A stretch of DNA of 64,000 bases from Mycoplasmopsis opalescens ATCC 27921 (GCF_000712185.1 NZ_JOOB01000011.1:1-64000); one strand, 5' to 3'; positions 33,082-44,517 are shown, numbered from the stretch's first letter. Notes: generated by a model from the letters alone, not told the origin. Program-made: numbers and translations.

Positions 33082-35484
33082 TTATATTTCTTCTATATCT
33101 TTTTTGTTTTTTCTCGCAAGCGAATTATTGATTTTTTTTAGCTCAGCTGCAAACTTAGAATAGTATCTTTCAGGCGGAATTTGAATTTTTGAAATATCAA
33201 TAATTTGAAATTCTAAGCCATTAAAAGCACTAGCAAAGGATGAAATATCATTCGATTGAGGATTAAAAATTTGTGTTTTTTCTAAAGTCAAAGCATCAGC
33301 TTCATAATCATAAATTTCTTTTAGCCATTGTTTAATGTTGGCGGTTTTTCCAATTATTGAATGGTTCTCATTAATATCATATGAATCGTTAAAAATATAG
33401 TTTTCAAGCTCTAAATCATCAAAATTAGAAACTTTTTTGCCTGATAATAAACCTCTTAAAATAGGATGAGTTGGTTTAGTGAATAATTCAGCTGTTAAAC
33501 CATGTTCAAAAATTTTATTATTAAAGCAGGCATATGTGTAATCTAATTTGCAACTTTGAATGATATGGTGATCCTTAGTTACAAACACTAAAGTAATATT
33601 AAATTCTTTAGCTAATGCGATCGCACTGTTTAAAAAAGTGTATTTAACATTAAAATCTTTTTCGTTTTCATTATCGATTAAAAAAATGATTTTAGGATAC
33701 TCAATAGCTTTGAAAAGGAAAAAGATTTTTAGCTTATTCACGGGCGAAATGATATTAAAATTTTTTACTGAATCCGCGTAAGTAACGGATGAATGATTTA
33801 AAACTTCATAAGTTTTTTTTAATGTTTCTATTTTTTTGATTTCTTTAATAGAAGCTTTTGATCTAACAGAAATATTTCATAAATCCTCAACAGTTGAAAA
33901 CATATCCAAGACCATTTTAGCTTGCCTTGTAGTTGATTGAAATTTTTGACTAAGCTCATTGAGCATTTTTCAGTGAATATCACTAATATGATTTATGCTT
34001 AAAAAATCAGAAATATTAATTGATACTAAATTTGATATTTCTTCAATCATTTTATTATTTTCATTAAAAGTTGCGAAATAGTTATTAATAAGCGGGTTTT
34101 TTTTAGTTTTTGCATCAGCAAGCTTTTTAAATTTATTTTGAGATATGTCTAATTCAGCAACTTTATTATCAAATTGAGTTTGTAATTTACGAATGGTGAA
34201 ATTAAAGTTATCGATTGTCGTAGAAATTCCAAATTTTCTTTTTAGCAACTTTTCCTTGTTTTTTCTCTCGTCTAAAATATTTAAGTAGGTACGATATTTT
34301 TCATTTGAATAATCAGCATAAGAAGTGAAATCAATAACCATCTCATTTTTTATTATTTTTTTAATTTGTGCACTCGTTAATAATTTTTTAGTAGATAAAT
34401 TATTTTCTAGAAATAATGCAACTTGAGAAGCTATTGATGATCTCATTAGTAAGAAATCATCATATTTTGTAAAAAAGAAGCTTTTACGAACAGCAAAAAT
34501 TTTTCTAGCCATATATTTATAGACTAGTGAACGCTTCATTAAAAAATTATGTTGTACTGAAGTATTAGAAAAAAGCTTTGCCTCTGAAAAGTCTATTCTA
34601 CAGGCATTTTGGTATCATGATATCAAATATTTTATAAATGAGTTAGTTGATGATTTAAAATTTTTAATTTGATTTGTTATTGCTTTCACTTCTAACTGGA
34701 CATCTCTTAATTCTAAAGTTCTTTCATAATTATAACTATTAACTTTAGCCATTTTTTCATAGTAGTGAAGTTTATTTTTTAATGTTTCAATTTCGTTTTC
34801 TAATTTGATTGTATTATTGGTGTATTTACCAGTATATGCATTTTTGAAAACTTTTAATATAGGCAAAATATATTCATCAATTTTGTTAATTATTTCAACG
34901 AAGTAATTTCTACGACTTTCGCGTAGCTCGTGAACTTTAGAAATGAAGTCTTCAATATTTTTATTCATTAATTTTTTACCAATTTCACTGTGTAGTAGTG
35001 TAATTTGGCGCAAATAATCTATTGATAATGAAGATAAAATCGGCATTAAAATTTTATAAGTATCATGTACAAAATTTATTAACTCATTACGTCTTGATGC
35101 TAATAATTTATTGATTTTAGCTAAGTCATAGAAGGTGCTTTTTATTTCTTGATTAATTTGGTTGCGCACAAAAATTAAAGGTATGGTTGCAATATCATTT
35201 AATTTATTAGTGTCTACTAATTCAATCTTTTCTAAAATTTCCTTTTTATTAGTTCTAAATTTAATTTTTCCATTGTCAAGTTGTTCATTAAAAAATAAAT
35301 TGCTGTTTCTTTGACCAATAATATTCTTAAAATTAGTATTGAAAAATTCGTTGTTATTATCGCAAACTAGTATGGCATGACTTAGATTTTTATAAAAGTT
35401 TAAAGACGGTAAGTTAATTCAATCATTTGTTGTTGATGATGTAAATACCTTGTCTGCACTAAAAATGTTATTTTTAAAATCCAT
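33082..35484 (-). CDS. Degenerate OppF-like (ABC ATPase-derived) protein, probably catalytically dead
   Basis: 800 residues, similar in size to mycoplasma OppF proteins. The C-terminal half keeps the shape of an OppD/OppF ATPase. YPKIIFLIDNENEKDFN stands where Walker B and D-loop (PKLIILDEPTSALD) are expected, ITLVFVTKDHHII where the H-loop (TYLFITHDLSVV) is expected, and TKPTHPILRGLLSG matches the oligopeptide-ATPase tail PxHPYTxALL. Near residue 35, ILVCDNNNEFFNTNFKNIIG stands at the Walker A site without Gly-Lys-Ser. No LSGGQ is visible. Residues 100-520 are helical. No oppA, B, C or D is nearby. The homology is inferred by eye; confidence in descent is moderate. Confidence 0.65.
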
Positions 35485-35535
35485 AAATTAATTATATATT
35501 ATAAGTATATTTAATGTTTGATAAAATAAAAGTAT

Positions 35536-35930
35536 GGGGGTGTAATGGTTTCGACACATATTGGGCTTATTAAACAACAGGGGTTTGGCACACCTTAATG
35601 CCTTCTAGGTTTAATAAACGCAGAATCTAAAGAAAATGATGTTGAAGTTACAAACTTTGACTTAATGATTGCCAACCAGGCAAAATACAATCTTGCATTT
35701 GCTTAGTATTAGCTGCAAGTAGCTTAAATTTTTTGTCTCAATTATTTAAGCTAAGGACGAGACTCGTGATAGTTTAGGCCAGCATAACTATCATTAAAAT
35801 AAGCTGGCACAATTGACTAAATTTTGCTATTTTGATAAGTTAATTGACATTAAAAATTAGCTAACCTGTAAGTATTTGTTTAATAAAGTTTAGTGTGTGG
35901 ACACGGGTTCGACTCCCGTCATCTCCACCA
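35536..35930 (+). ncRNA. ssrA: Transfer-messenger RNA (tmRNA)
   Basis: Rescues stalled ribosomes. The 5' end GGGGGTG pairs with CATCTCC before the encoded A-CCA (35927-35930), forming the tRNA-like acceptor stem. The T-arm GGGTTCGACTCCC is present, and GGTTTCGAC near the 5' end is typical. The tag frame starts at GCA 35620 and stops at TAG 35704-35706, encoding 28 residues that begin AESKENDVEV and end YNLAFA, the usual mycoplasma long-tag ending. TGATAAAATA upstream is a likely -10 region, and a T9 run follows the CCA. Confidence 0.95.
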
Positions 35931-35970
35931 TTTTTTTTATATTTTTTTATTAAAATAATATAATAAAAAT

Positions 35971-36228
35971 ATGAAAAATAATAATAACAATAAGTATGTT
36001 TTAGATGATCGGGAATATCTGACTAAAGAAATTGAATTGCAAAAGATTGAAGCCAAAAAGCATAGGTTAGAACTTCTTGAGAAGGCTTATGAAATTTCTT
36101 TAATCGAACCTGATGAAAGACATATTAAAATTAGAAAAAAATTTAAATATCTAGTGATATTTTTTGGATCTTCTTTAGCTATTGTTTCGGCCTTATGTAT
36201 TATTTTATTTTTATTTTTACGTCGTTAA
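35971..36228 (+). CDS. Small hypothetical membrane protein
   Basis: 85 residues: charged helical N-terminus (residues 1-55, Glu/Lys-rich) and one C-terminal transmembrane helix (about 60-83) ending in Arg-Arg. No family recognised. No strong ribosome site is visible before ATG 35971. It is 40 bp after the tmRNA and could share its transcript. Ends shortly before a CTGT-type motif and a bidirectional terminator. Confidence 0.65.
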   Translation: MKNNNNNKYVLDDREYLTKEIELQKIEAKKHRLELLEKAYEISLIEPDERHIKIRKKFKYLVIFFGSSLAIVSALCIILFLFLRR

Positions 36229-36233
36229 AGTTT

Positions 36234-36262
36234 TACCAAAAATGCTGTATACAGCTATTTTT
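36234..36262 (+). repeat. Intergenic CTGT-type motif (see findings)
   Basis: AAAAATGCTGTATACAGC followed by TATTTTT, a near-perfect palindrome in the gap between the small membrane protein and pgsA. Confidence 0.5.
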
Positions 36263-36270
36263 AATATAAA

Positions 36271-36303
36271 AAAACGAGTAATATTTATTGTACTCGTTTT
36301 TTA
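36271..36303. terminator. Bidirectional terminator between 36228 gene and pgsA
   Basis: AAAACGAGTA (36271-36280) pairs with TACTCGTTTT (36291-36300). The pgsA stop codon lies in the tail. Confidence 0.85.
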
Positions 36304-37263
36304 TATTTCTTCTGTTAGAGTAGTTTTGTCCGCCTCATCTAATGTGTGATGATTTTTTTGATTTTCAGAATTATTTATAGCTTCTGAGTGATGGAATGGG
36401 CTTTCAATTTCACTTTCGATAGTGTTTTCATCATTAATATCTTCAGCCATGATATTTTCATCCTCTATTACATGTACAGTAGTTCTTTCTTGAGAAGCTT
36501 TTTGTTTATTGTAATCACTTTTACGTTCACGGATTTTTGATTTTACATCAAACATATTTTGGATAAATGATAAATTAATATCATTTTTAATTTCTTTAAA
36601 GTAAATTACAGCTGAAATAATGCTGAAAACTAATGAAGCAATTAAAGGCAAGTTCATGATATGGATATAAAGTAAAGCTAATGGCGCCACAATCAATGTA
36701 TTTCCGCCTCAGTAGTAGTATCCAGCTCCTTGGGATTCAAAATCGATTGCTATAGCTAAAATTAAAATGATTATTGTGCCTATTGCTTGGGTTAAAGTTT
36801 TAAGTTTTCCCCAAAATTTAGCTGCAACATCAATTCTTTTTTCTGCCATAACAACTCTAAAACCGCTAACTGCGATATCTCTCATTATCATTAATGCTGT
36901 TATTCAAAATGGAACTACATGTATAACTGATAAAAATATAAATGTGGTTGATGTAATGAATTTATCGGCAATAGGGTCGAATAACTTGCCAAATGGAGTA
37001 ATTCTATTGTTTTTTCTTGCGATTTTACCATCATAATAATCAGTAATCATGCTTCCAATATAAATAATAGTAATTAAGCCTAGTAAAATACGGCCAGTAA
37101 TTTTATGGAATTCATAATGCGTTCCGAAAAAGTTTAATGATTGACCTAAGCACACATAGAGAATCATTAAAATTAGTAAAGGAAGCGCTGCAATAATTCG
37201 TATAAAAGTTAGCTTATTAGCTAAATCCCTTCTACTTTCTAGTGTTTTCTTGTAATTTTTCAT
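36301..37263 (-). CDS. pgsA: CDP-diacylglycerol-glycerol-3-phosphate 3-phosphatidyltransferase with acidic C-terminal extension
   Basis: Makes phosphatidylglycerol phosphate in the membrane, a step toward phosphatidylglycerol and cardiolipin. The CDP-alcohol phosphotransferase signature D-x2-DG-x2-AR-x8-G-x3-D-x3-D is present as DYYDGKIARKNNRITPFGKL then DPIADK (about residues 82-105). Several membrane helices follow. ATG 37263 is chosen for its AAGGAG site; it lies inside the upstream gene. At 320 residues it is about 100 longer than usual because of an acidic, Asn/Glu-rich cytoplasmic tail. UGA-Trp codons at 36901 and 36706 split simple ORFs. Confidence 0.93.
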
Positions 37264-37768
37264 TATAAAACTCCTTAACTTTATCAATTGATTGAGTTAT
37301 ATTATTTTGTTGAAAATCTTTATCAATATTTTCCATCTCTTTATTGATTCATTCGCGAACATCAAAACATTTTTTACTTCATGATGATGAACGATTAGTT
37401 CTAAGTTTACCGATATTGTCTAGCAAAGCTGCGTTATAAGGACCATCAAGCACATATTCTTTAAATTTACTTGAGTTAGATATGCTATCAATATATGTGT
37501 AGGCTCAAGAGACAACATCGCCCATTTTATATTCGCCAATTGAGGGCTCAAATTTTTCTAATAATAGCTCATTTTGTTTTCAGAGCTCATCTAACTCAAA
37601 AATTAAGTTTTCACGATATAAGTTAGCTTGGTTTCTTGCTTCTAATTCGGCCCTTTTACGGCGTTTTTTTGCTGCTTTATCTTTTAATGCACTATAAGTA
37701 ATAAAGACAATTATTATGACAATAAAAACACCTAAAATTATTCAAACTATTTCATTACCTGTACCCAT
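37232..37768 (-). CDS. Hypothetical membrane-anchored protein upstream of pgsA
   Basis: 178 residues with one N-terminal transmembrane helix (about residues 5-27), a basic stretch (KDKAAKKRRKRAELE), then a helical cytoplasmic domain. UGA-Trp occurs at several positions, so simple ORF calling misses it. A strong AAGGAGG site precedes ATG 37768. Its last 32 bases overlap pgsA, and its coding sequence contains the pgsA ribosome site. No family recognised; co-expression with lipid synthesis is certain only as gene order. Confidence 0.75.
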
Positions 37769-37884
37769 ATAATCCTCCTTTTTCACAAGGTTTAATTAAT
37801 TATATTATAATTTCATAAATCAATATTTATCTTTTTATTAAACATAAAAATATTTATATTTATAATTAAGAAATGGGGGTTAAA

Positions 37885-40608
37885 ATGCGCAAAAAAAACA
37901 AATTAAATCAAAACAGTAATGAGCAAACAATTTTAAAACTTAAAGAAGCCGCGACCCTTGACACTAAAAGCCTTATAAATAAGTATAATTCGTCGTTTAA
38001 AGGTTTAAAAGACAAAGAACAAATTAAGCAAAATCGTGAAGAATACGGAGCTAATTTAATAGCAAAGAAATCACGTTCACAATTCGTTAAAACATTTATA
38101 CAGGCATTTTTTAATCCTTTTTCAATAATTTTATATGTATTATCGTTGATTAGTTTAATAATAGACGTAATTATTCCTGTTGTACAAAAAAAGTATGACG
38201 AATTAAGCTACTCTACAGTAGTAATAATCATGACGTTGGTGATTATTAGCGGTATTATGCAGCTAATTGAAGAGACTCGTTCTTCCGCCAGCGCTGAGAA
38301 GCTGGTTAAAATGATACAAACAACAACTCGTGTCGAACGAAACGGTGTTCATTATGAGATCCCACTTAGCGATGTTGTTGTCGGTGATATTGTGATTTTA
38401 GCAGCTGGTGATATTATTCCAGCCGATGTTAGAATCATTAACTCGACGGACTTATTCGTTTCTCAAAGCTCATTAACTGGTGAAAGTGATAGCATTGAAA
38501 AATTAGCTAATTTACCTGTAGGCAAGGATTTTGAGAATGTTGTAGACTATGATAATTTGGCATTTATGGGTTCAAATGTTATATTGGGATCGGCTCGTGC
38601 TATTGTTATCGTTACCGGAAATAATACATACTTGGGGCACGTAGCACAAAAAATCAATGAGAAGAAAACTAAAACCAACTTTGAAAAAGGACTAGCAAGT
38701 ATAAGCTGGCTATTGATCAAAATTATGTTAACTGTTGTTCCTTTGGTATTTTTAATTAATGGTATAAAAGGTGAAATAATCGGAAACAAAGCTTTATGAG
38801 TTGAGGGTCTAATTTTTGCAATTTCAGTTGCAGTCGGCCTAACCCCTGAAATGCTACCTATGATTGTAACGGGTGCATTAGCCCGTGGCGCAGTTGCTCT
38901 TTCCAAGAAGAAAACGATAGTAAAAAGCTTAAATTCAATACAAAATTTTGGCGCTATTAACATTTTCTGCACCGATAAAACAGGAACATTGACATTAGAT
39001 CACATTGTGCTTGAACGTCATCTTGATATTTTTGGCAAAGAAAACACCAACGTTTTAAAATATGGCTTTCTCAATAGTTATTATCAAACAGGGTTAAAAA
39101 ATTTATTAGATAAATCAATTATTGATAAAACTGATGATTTAGCAATTTATCATGATCAGCTCAGGGATTTAGAGTCACTTTATTATAAAATCGATGAGAT
39201 TCCTTTTGATTTTGAACGTAAAAGAATGTCTGTGATTGTTAAAAATAAAAAAACAGATAGTGTTGAATTAATAACTAAAGGTGCTTTAGAAGAAATGCTT
39301 AGCATTTCAAAATATGTAGAAATTAACCAAAACCTCTATGAACTAGATGAAACCTACGCAAAAATGATTATGCGTAAAGTTGATGAATTAAATGATTTAG
39401 GTATGCGCGTCATTGGTGTTGCTAGAAAAGAAAATGTTCCTGTGGACGGAAAATTTAACATTTCACATGAAACAGATATGATTTTATTAGGGTATTTAGC
39501 ATTCTTGGATCCCCCTAAAGAATCGACAGCTAGTGCAATTAAAAAGCTTCATGACTTAGGCGTTGAAGTTAAAATCTTAACTGGTGATAATGCACGTGTA
39601 ACAAAAGCTATATGTCAAAAAGTTGGAATTCCGGCCGAAAAAATGATGATCGGTAAAGAAGTTGAAGAATTAAGCGATGAACAATTGGCCGATATTATTG
39701 ATGATTATAATATTTTTGCTAAACTTAGTCCAGATCAAAAAGCAAGATTAATTACCGTTTTACGTAATAAAGATAATGTTGTTGGGTATATGGGCGATGG
39801 CATTAATGATGCTCCAGGGATGAAAGCAGCCGATGTATCAATTTCAGTTGATACAGCTGTGGATATTGCTAAAGAAAGTGCAAATATCATTCTGTTAGAA
39901 AAAGATTTAAATGTATTAGCTGATGGAATAATTTTAGGCCGTAAAACTTACGCTAACATGAATAAATACATCAAAATGGCTGTAAGCAGCAACTTTGGGA
40001 ATATTTTTAGTATTATTTTTGCCTCGATATTATTGCCATTTATTCCAATGCTTGCTGTTCAAATTCTATTTATGAATTTAATTTATTCAATGGTTTGCAT
40101 TGCTATACCTTTTGATAAGGTAGACAAGGAATTCTTGAGCAAACCTCGACGTTGAAATGCAAAAAGCATTATGAGGTTTATGTTTTGGTTTGGCCCCGTT
40201 AGCTCAATAATTGATATCACAAGCTTTTTAATACTTTACTATTGGTTTATTCCAAATATCCAAGGTATAGATTTAAAACAAAATCCCAAATTATTCACAA
40301 TGGTATTTCAAACTTGTTGGTTTTTAATTTCAATGTGAACTCAAAGCTTAATTATTCATTTCATTAGAACTGAAAAGATTCCTTTTATTCAATCTCGACC
40401 ATCATGAATGCTTTTAACATTTTCACTATTAGGCTCTATAATTGTTTCGTCTGCTCCATTTATACCAAAATTAAATACTAGCTTAAACTTATATGATTCC
40501 CTCAGTCCTTGATTTATTTTAATTTTAGTTAGCACTGTTGTACTTTATATATTATTAGTTTCAATTGTGAAATGAATTTATATGAAGCTATATAAAGAAC
40601 TATTATAA
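37885..40608 (+). CDS. mgtA: Magnesium-translocating P-type ATPase (MgtA type)
   Basis: Imports Mg2+ using ATP. The 907-residue P-type ATPase of group IIIB has the actuator TGES (SLTGESDS), a [12 protein letters not shown] helix diagnostic of MgtA/MgtB, the phosphorylation site DKTGTLTLD (Asp near residue 364), the KGALEEML and DPPKEST segments, the hinge GDGINDAPG, and C-terminal membrane helices. ATG 37885 is preferred over ATG 37873 because GGGGGT stands before it. UGA-Trp codons occur at 38797 and beyond 40153. Its terminator follows directly. Together with MgtE the cell has both active and channel-type Mg2+ uptake. Confidence 0.93.
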
Positions 40609-40613
40609 AAAAA

Positions 40614-40636
40614 GAACCCAAGCGGTTCTTTTTTTT
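40614..40636 (+). terminator. Terminator after mgtA
   Basis: GAACC (40614-40618) pairs with GGTTC (40624-40628), followed by T8. The tail touches the stop codon of the converging metallopeptidase gene. Confidence 0.85.
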
Positions 40637-41384
40637 ACTCTAATCATTTTTTAAATATTACTCAGTAATTTTTTATTTCCTTCTGTAGCACAGTAAAATT
40701 AGAATCAAATGAGGCACAATAATTTTTAAATTCTTTACTATGGTTTTGATGTTTGTGGTGTCCTAATTCATGCAAGATTACAGAATTTATAAGCTCTTTA
40801 TCTAAGCCGAGTAATGCTATACTATATGAAATATAAGGCTCACTAAATATTTTTTTTCTATATTTTCCCCATGCTGAAGTAGACTTATCGATTCTAATAG
40901 GCAATTTTTCATAGTTCATATTGTTTTCCATAATTCTTTGTGTTTCAGTTATGTAAGCTAATAAAATCTTGCCAAGAATAGTAAAATAATAATCTTCTAA
41001 TTTTTTAATATTATTTTTATCTCGTTCATTGAAAAACAAATTAATTTTCTTTAAATTTGGCAAAATAAGAAAAGAAGGCTTTTTAAAAGACCCAAATAAT
41101 GCTTCAATTTTATAGCCTTCACCAAAAATTGAAGCATAAAAATGTTTGTTTTCAAATAAAGGTTTATTAAAAATTATTATTTTTTTCTTTGATATTAGTA
41201 AGGAAAATATGTGAAAAACTTTTTTTTCAAAAAATTGAACTAATTCATCATTTTGATCTTCAATAGGTCCAAATAAATCCAAGTAGCTATTGTTTTGTAT
41301 AACTTTAAAAAAGTTTAATTTTGGATCGAAATTATATTGGTAATAGTATGTTTTGTTTTTTAATCTAATTTGTGTATAACTCAT
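40635..41384 (-). CDS. YgjP-like (DUF45/M48-type) metallopeptidase
   Basis: 249 residues with the zinc motif HELGHHKHQNHSKEF near residue 210, the HExxH-x2-H..H arrangement characteristic of YgjP/WLM metallopeptidases. The N-terminal half is beta/aromatic rich and not informative. Two UGA-Trp codons lie in the last 12 codons. It follows the NERD-domain gene by 19 bp and is likely co-transcribed. Substrate unknown; related proteins act in DNA-protein crosslink repair or as general proteases. Confidence 0.85.
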
Positions 41385-41403
41385 TTTAATTGTCTTTTTG
41401 AAT

Positions 41404-42162
41404 TTAATTTTTAGATATAAATTTTCCGAAGCGTTTAATATCTTTTATTGATGCTGTACGGACTTGATTTAAAGCTGTTGTAATGCCAAAAATTTGGTCA
41501 TTATTTAATCCTTTGGTTTCTCCAAGCTCATTTTCAACTTCCATTATGGTTTCTTCGAAATTATTTTCATTAACTACTACAGATCAGTTTTCTACTCTGC
41601 TAACTTTTACAGGGCTTTGGCTTGGAAAAAAAACTAATGAAAATATAGGAAAATTAAAACCAACTACCTTAAAAATGTGTTTAATATGCTTGAAATTTTG
41701 AATAAATGGATTTGATAAACTAATTTTTCTTTTACCTTTAGTAATTGTTATTTTTTCATCTGAGGCATCTCCTGAAATTGATCCATCATAATACTTGCTT
41801 TCAATAACATATACAGCCTTATTTGCAATTAGCAACCCATCGATTTCGAACATTATATTCTCGCGATAAACAAATAATCCACCTTTAATAAATTTAAAAT
41901 TATTTTTTTTGGCGAAATTATTGACCGCTAAAGAAACTTTTTCTTCAAAAATTGAGCCCAATGTGTGTTTTTTCTTATTTTTTAATGAATAAAAAATAAA
42001 TAGAAAGATGATTAAACCTAAGATTAGCGCACTAATTGTAATGCCGACAGCTATTCCTATATTATTAGCTTTTTTTGCGGCTTCTCATGCTTTGTTAGTT
42101 GTTTCTGACATAGAAGCCTTTTCAGCTATTTGTAAAAATGTATTAAATGAACTAATATTCAT
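41404..42162 (-). CDS. NERD-domain membrane protein
   Basis: 252 residues: transmembrane helix about residues 36-58, then a nuclease-related (NERD) domain. GSIFEEKVSLAVNNF begins the domain, IMFEIDGLLIANKAVYVIESKYYDGSISG carries the conserved D and ExK residues of a restriction-like core, and RKISLSNPFIQNFKHI follows. The C-terminal third is a helical extension. UGA-Trp codons at 42087 and 41585 split simple ORFs. It is upstream of the YgjP-like gene. NERD proteins may degrade DNA or RNA at the membrane, which fits nucleotide scavenging, but activity here is inferred. Confidence 0.82.
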
Positions 42163-42213
42163 AATTTTAATTATATAATAGAAATATATTTTCAAAGAAA
42201 AAGGAGATTGATA

Positions 42214-42822
42214 ATGGCAAAAAACCTTCGTGTTCTAACTTTGATTTCATCACCAAATGTTAACTCTATAACTTCACAATTAGCAGGTAAAGCAAATAAA
42301 ATTATTATGGATTTATATAAAAATTCTGAACTTGAAATTATTGATTTAAATAATAGTATTTTTAACCAAAATTGCCTAACTACAGGCAATTTCAAAACAT
42401 TTTGAAACGAAAATGAAAGCGATAAATATATCGAACAACTTAAGCAAACTGATTTATTAATTGTTGCTGCTCCAATGGTTAACTTTTCAATTCCGACAGT
42501 TTTAAAAAATTTTATCGATACAATAGCTGTTGCTAAAAAAACATTCTCATATAAATATGATGCAAAAGGTGGCTCAATTGGGCATTTAAATAATTTAAAG
42601 ATATTACTTATTACTTCGCAGGGTGCACCAACTTCTTGGTATAAATGAAGCAATTTTTCTGGGTATCTTAAGGGTGTATTTAATTTTTTAGGAGCTGAAC
42701 GAATAGAAAAAATAGCTGTAAATGGTACCAAAACAGATCCATTAAATAAATTATCTTTGGATGATTTAATTAATAAAAATATTAACAAGCTTGAAAATAA
42801 AATTAAAAAATTGCTAAGCTAA
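42214..42822 (+). CDS. acpD: FMN-dependent NADH-azoreductase family protein
   Basis: Flavodoxin-fold oxidoreductase, 202 residues, predicted to use FMN and NAD(P)H to reduce quinones or azo compounds. The FMN phosphate loop (TLISSPNVNSITSQLA) is near residue 10, APMVNFSIPTVLKNFID is the typical second loop, and ITSQGAP is the third. UGA-Trp codons occur near 42403 and 42646, alongside one UGG. ATG 42214 follows AAAGGAG; TTG 42208 is the weaker alternative. Confidence 0.9.
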
Positions 42823-42848
42823 AATTGCTGTGCTACAAATAAAAAAGC

Positions 42849-42881
42849 AAAAAAGCTGAGATTTATTCTTCAGCTTTTTTG
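42849..42881. terminator. Bidirectional terminator between azoreductase gene and nusB
   Basis: AAAAAGCTGA (42850-42859) pairs with TCAGCTTTTT (42870-42879). The nusB stop and last codons lie inside the hairpin. Confidence 0.85.
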
Positions 42882-43318
42882 TTTGGATTTTGATTATTAT
42901 TTTCATTAATTACTAAATATTCATTGATAACGAAATATTTATAAATATTTTGCAAAATAGCATTAACCATTTTGTAGTAGTTTTTTTCATCTTCAAAGAA
43001 ATATTTAGTTATTTCTATTGCTTCATTAATAACAATTCTTGGGATTTTGATAGTTAAAAGCTCATATGAAGCATTAAGTAGTATTGCCCTTATTAAAGGT
43101 GAGGTTCTTTCTCAAGATCATTTTTCGTGAATAAAGCGTTTAATTACATTTTTATAGTTTTCATAACCGCGGGAAAGTTGTTCAATATGTTTTATTTGCT
43201 CTTCATTTAATGTGGGATTATTTTCAAAAATTTCTTGGATATTTAATGGTTGATCCATTAACTCATAAGCATATAAAACCCTAATAATCCCTAATCTATA
43301 TTCACGTCTTGAAATCAT
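42863..43318 (-). CDS. nusB: Transcription antitermination protein NusB
   Basis: All-helical RNA-binding factor for rRNA transcription antitermination. 151 residues: SRREYRLGIIRVLYAYELM matches the NusB start, and the C-terminal half (SPLIRAILLNASYELL, IPRIVINEAIEITKYF) is highly typical. UGA-Trp codons occur at 43118 and 43112. The last residues lie in the terminator hairpin. No clear ribosome site is visible near ATG 43318, and the gene has its own short upstream region. Confidence 0.93.
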
Positions 43319-43392
43319 GCTAATATTTTAATATAAAAAAGATTTATGCAAACATTAAACATTAAAAAATAGTAAAAACTCAATATAAAAAC

Positions 43393-43416
43393 AAAAAAGG
43401 CAAAAGTGCCTTTTTT
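43393..43416. terminator. Terminator after the ECF S-component gene
   Basis: AAAAAAGGCA (43393-43402) pairs with TGCCTTTTTT (43407-43416). It ends the minus-strand S-component gene. Confidence 0.8.
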
Positions 43417-43420
43417 GTTT

Positions 43421-44374
43421 TTATCATGTATATAAAGGGTTTGAGTTTAATTTCTGATATCTATGATTAAGCTCCTCGATTGCAACGGTAATTGGTGTTG
43501 AAATTGTAATATAAATTGGAATGGTAAAAAGTGACTTAATAATTATCGGGATAGCCACAACTGCATAATCAGTGCCAACACTTTTTAATGCTATGCTTTT
43601 ATCCAAAATAGCAGCTGAATTAATATAGTTATAATATCTAATATAAAGTAATGGGTCTAATGATCATCTAAAAATCATCATAATTAAGCTAACTAAACCA
43701 AACATTAAAATGTAGTTATATCATCTTTTACTTTGATGCTTAAAATATAAGATTGTAAAAGTAATTAAAATCGATAGTGAAACAAGAGAATATGAAGATA
43801 AAATGCCGATAAATAAGCCATTTGCAACATATACTGGATTTTTTTTCGATGCATTTAATTGAATTTGTTTTGAATTAGGATCATTATGTGAAGTAAAAAC
43901 ATAATAAATAATTAAAACACAAAGAATGAAGAATACATAAGTTAAAATTGTTCCAAAAATTTTATTTTTATTAATTGCCAAGTAATAAAGTCAACTCACA
44001 ATAGCTATAGCTGGTGGAACCATTGCATACAAGTAATACCATGTTCCGATTGAACCTGTGACCAATAAACCGAATGTATCTGAAATAATTGCTAAAAATA
44101 AACCTCTAAAACCACCTAAAATTACACCATACATAATGTAAAAAATGAATGGTATTTCTAAAGGAACTATGCGTAGTATAGTGAATTTGGCTACAACCCT
44201 GACTACTAAATATATACCCAGCAAAATACCCATTAAAGTAATTTGGTATAGTGAAATGGCAATGTTTTTTTTATAAAAATCTATAAAAAATTGTTTTGCT
44301 TTATTGCTATTTTTAGATTTTGCAAGTTGAGGTTCATTAATATTTGTTTGATAATTACTATTTTGTGAAATCAT
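43421..44374 (-). CDS. ECF transporter S component (substrate-binding membrane protein)
   Basis: 317 residues with about six hydrophobic segments. The first part (MGILLGIYLVVRVVAKF, then IPFIFYIMYGVILGGFRGLFLAIISDTFGLLV) has the S-component pattern, and the arrangement is similar to FolT-like vitamin binders. UGA-Trp codons at 43988, 43718 and elsewhere. ATG 44374 is preferred; an upstream ATG (44479) would place a terminator-like poly-T stretch in the coding region. It lies downstream of ecfT behind its own terminator and promoter-like sequence. The vitamin bound is unknown. Confidence 0.78.
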
Positions 44375-44440
44375 AAAAATTATTTTAGCACTTAAAGGTA
44401 TTTTAAAAAATATTATGTTAAAAACTTTAAAAAAATAAAT

Positions 44441-44473
44441 AAAAAAAAGTAAATTGAATAAATTACTTTTTTT
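44441..44473 (-). terminator. Terminator after ecfT
   Basis: On the minus strand AAGTAA pairs with TTACTT and is followed by a T8 run, between the ecfT stop and the S-component start. Confidence 0.65.
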
Positions 44474-44481
44474 CTCCATTT

Positions 44482-44515
44482 AACCAAAAGTGCTGTATCA
44501 CAGTTGTTTTGGTTA
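44482..44515 (+). repeat. Intergenic CTGT-type motif (see findings)
   Basis: AACCAAAA and TTTTGGTT arms around GTGCTGTATCACAG, right after the ecfT stop. Confidence 0.5.
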
Positions 44516-44517
44516 AA

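Noticed and set aside
44375-44479. Earlier ATG for the ECF S component at 44479
   Set aside because: It would include a terminator-like hairpin and poly-T tract of the preceding ecfT transcript in the coding sequence.
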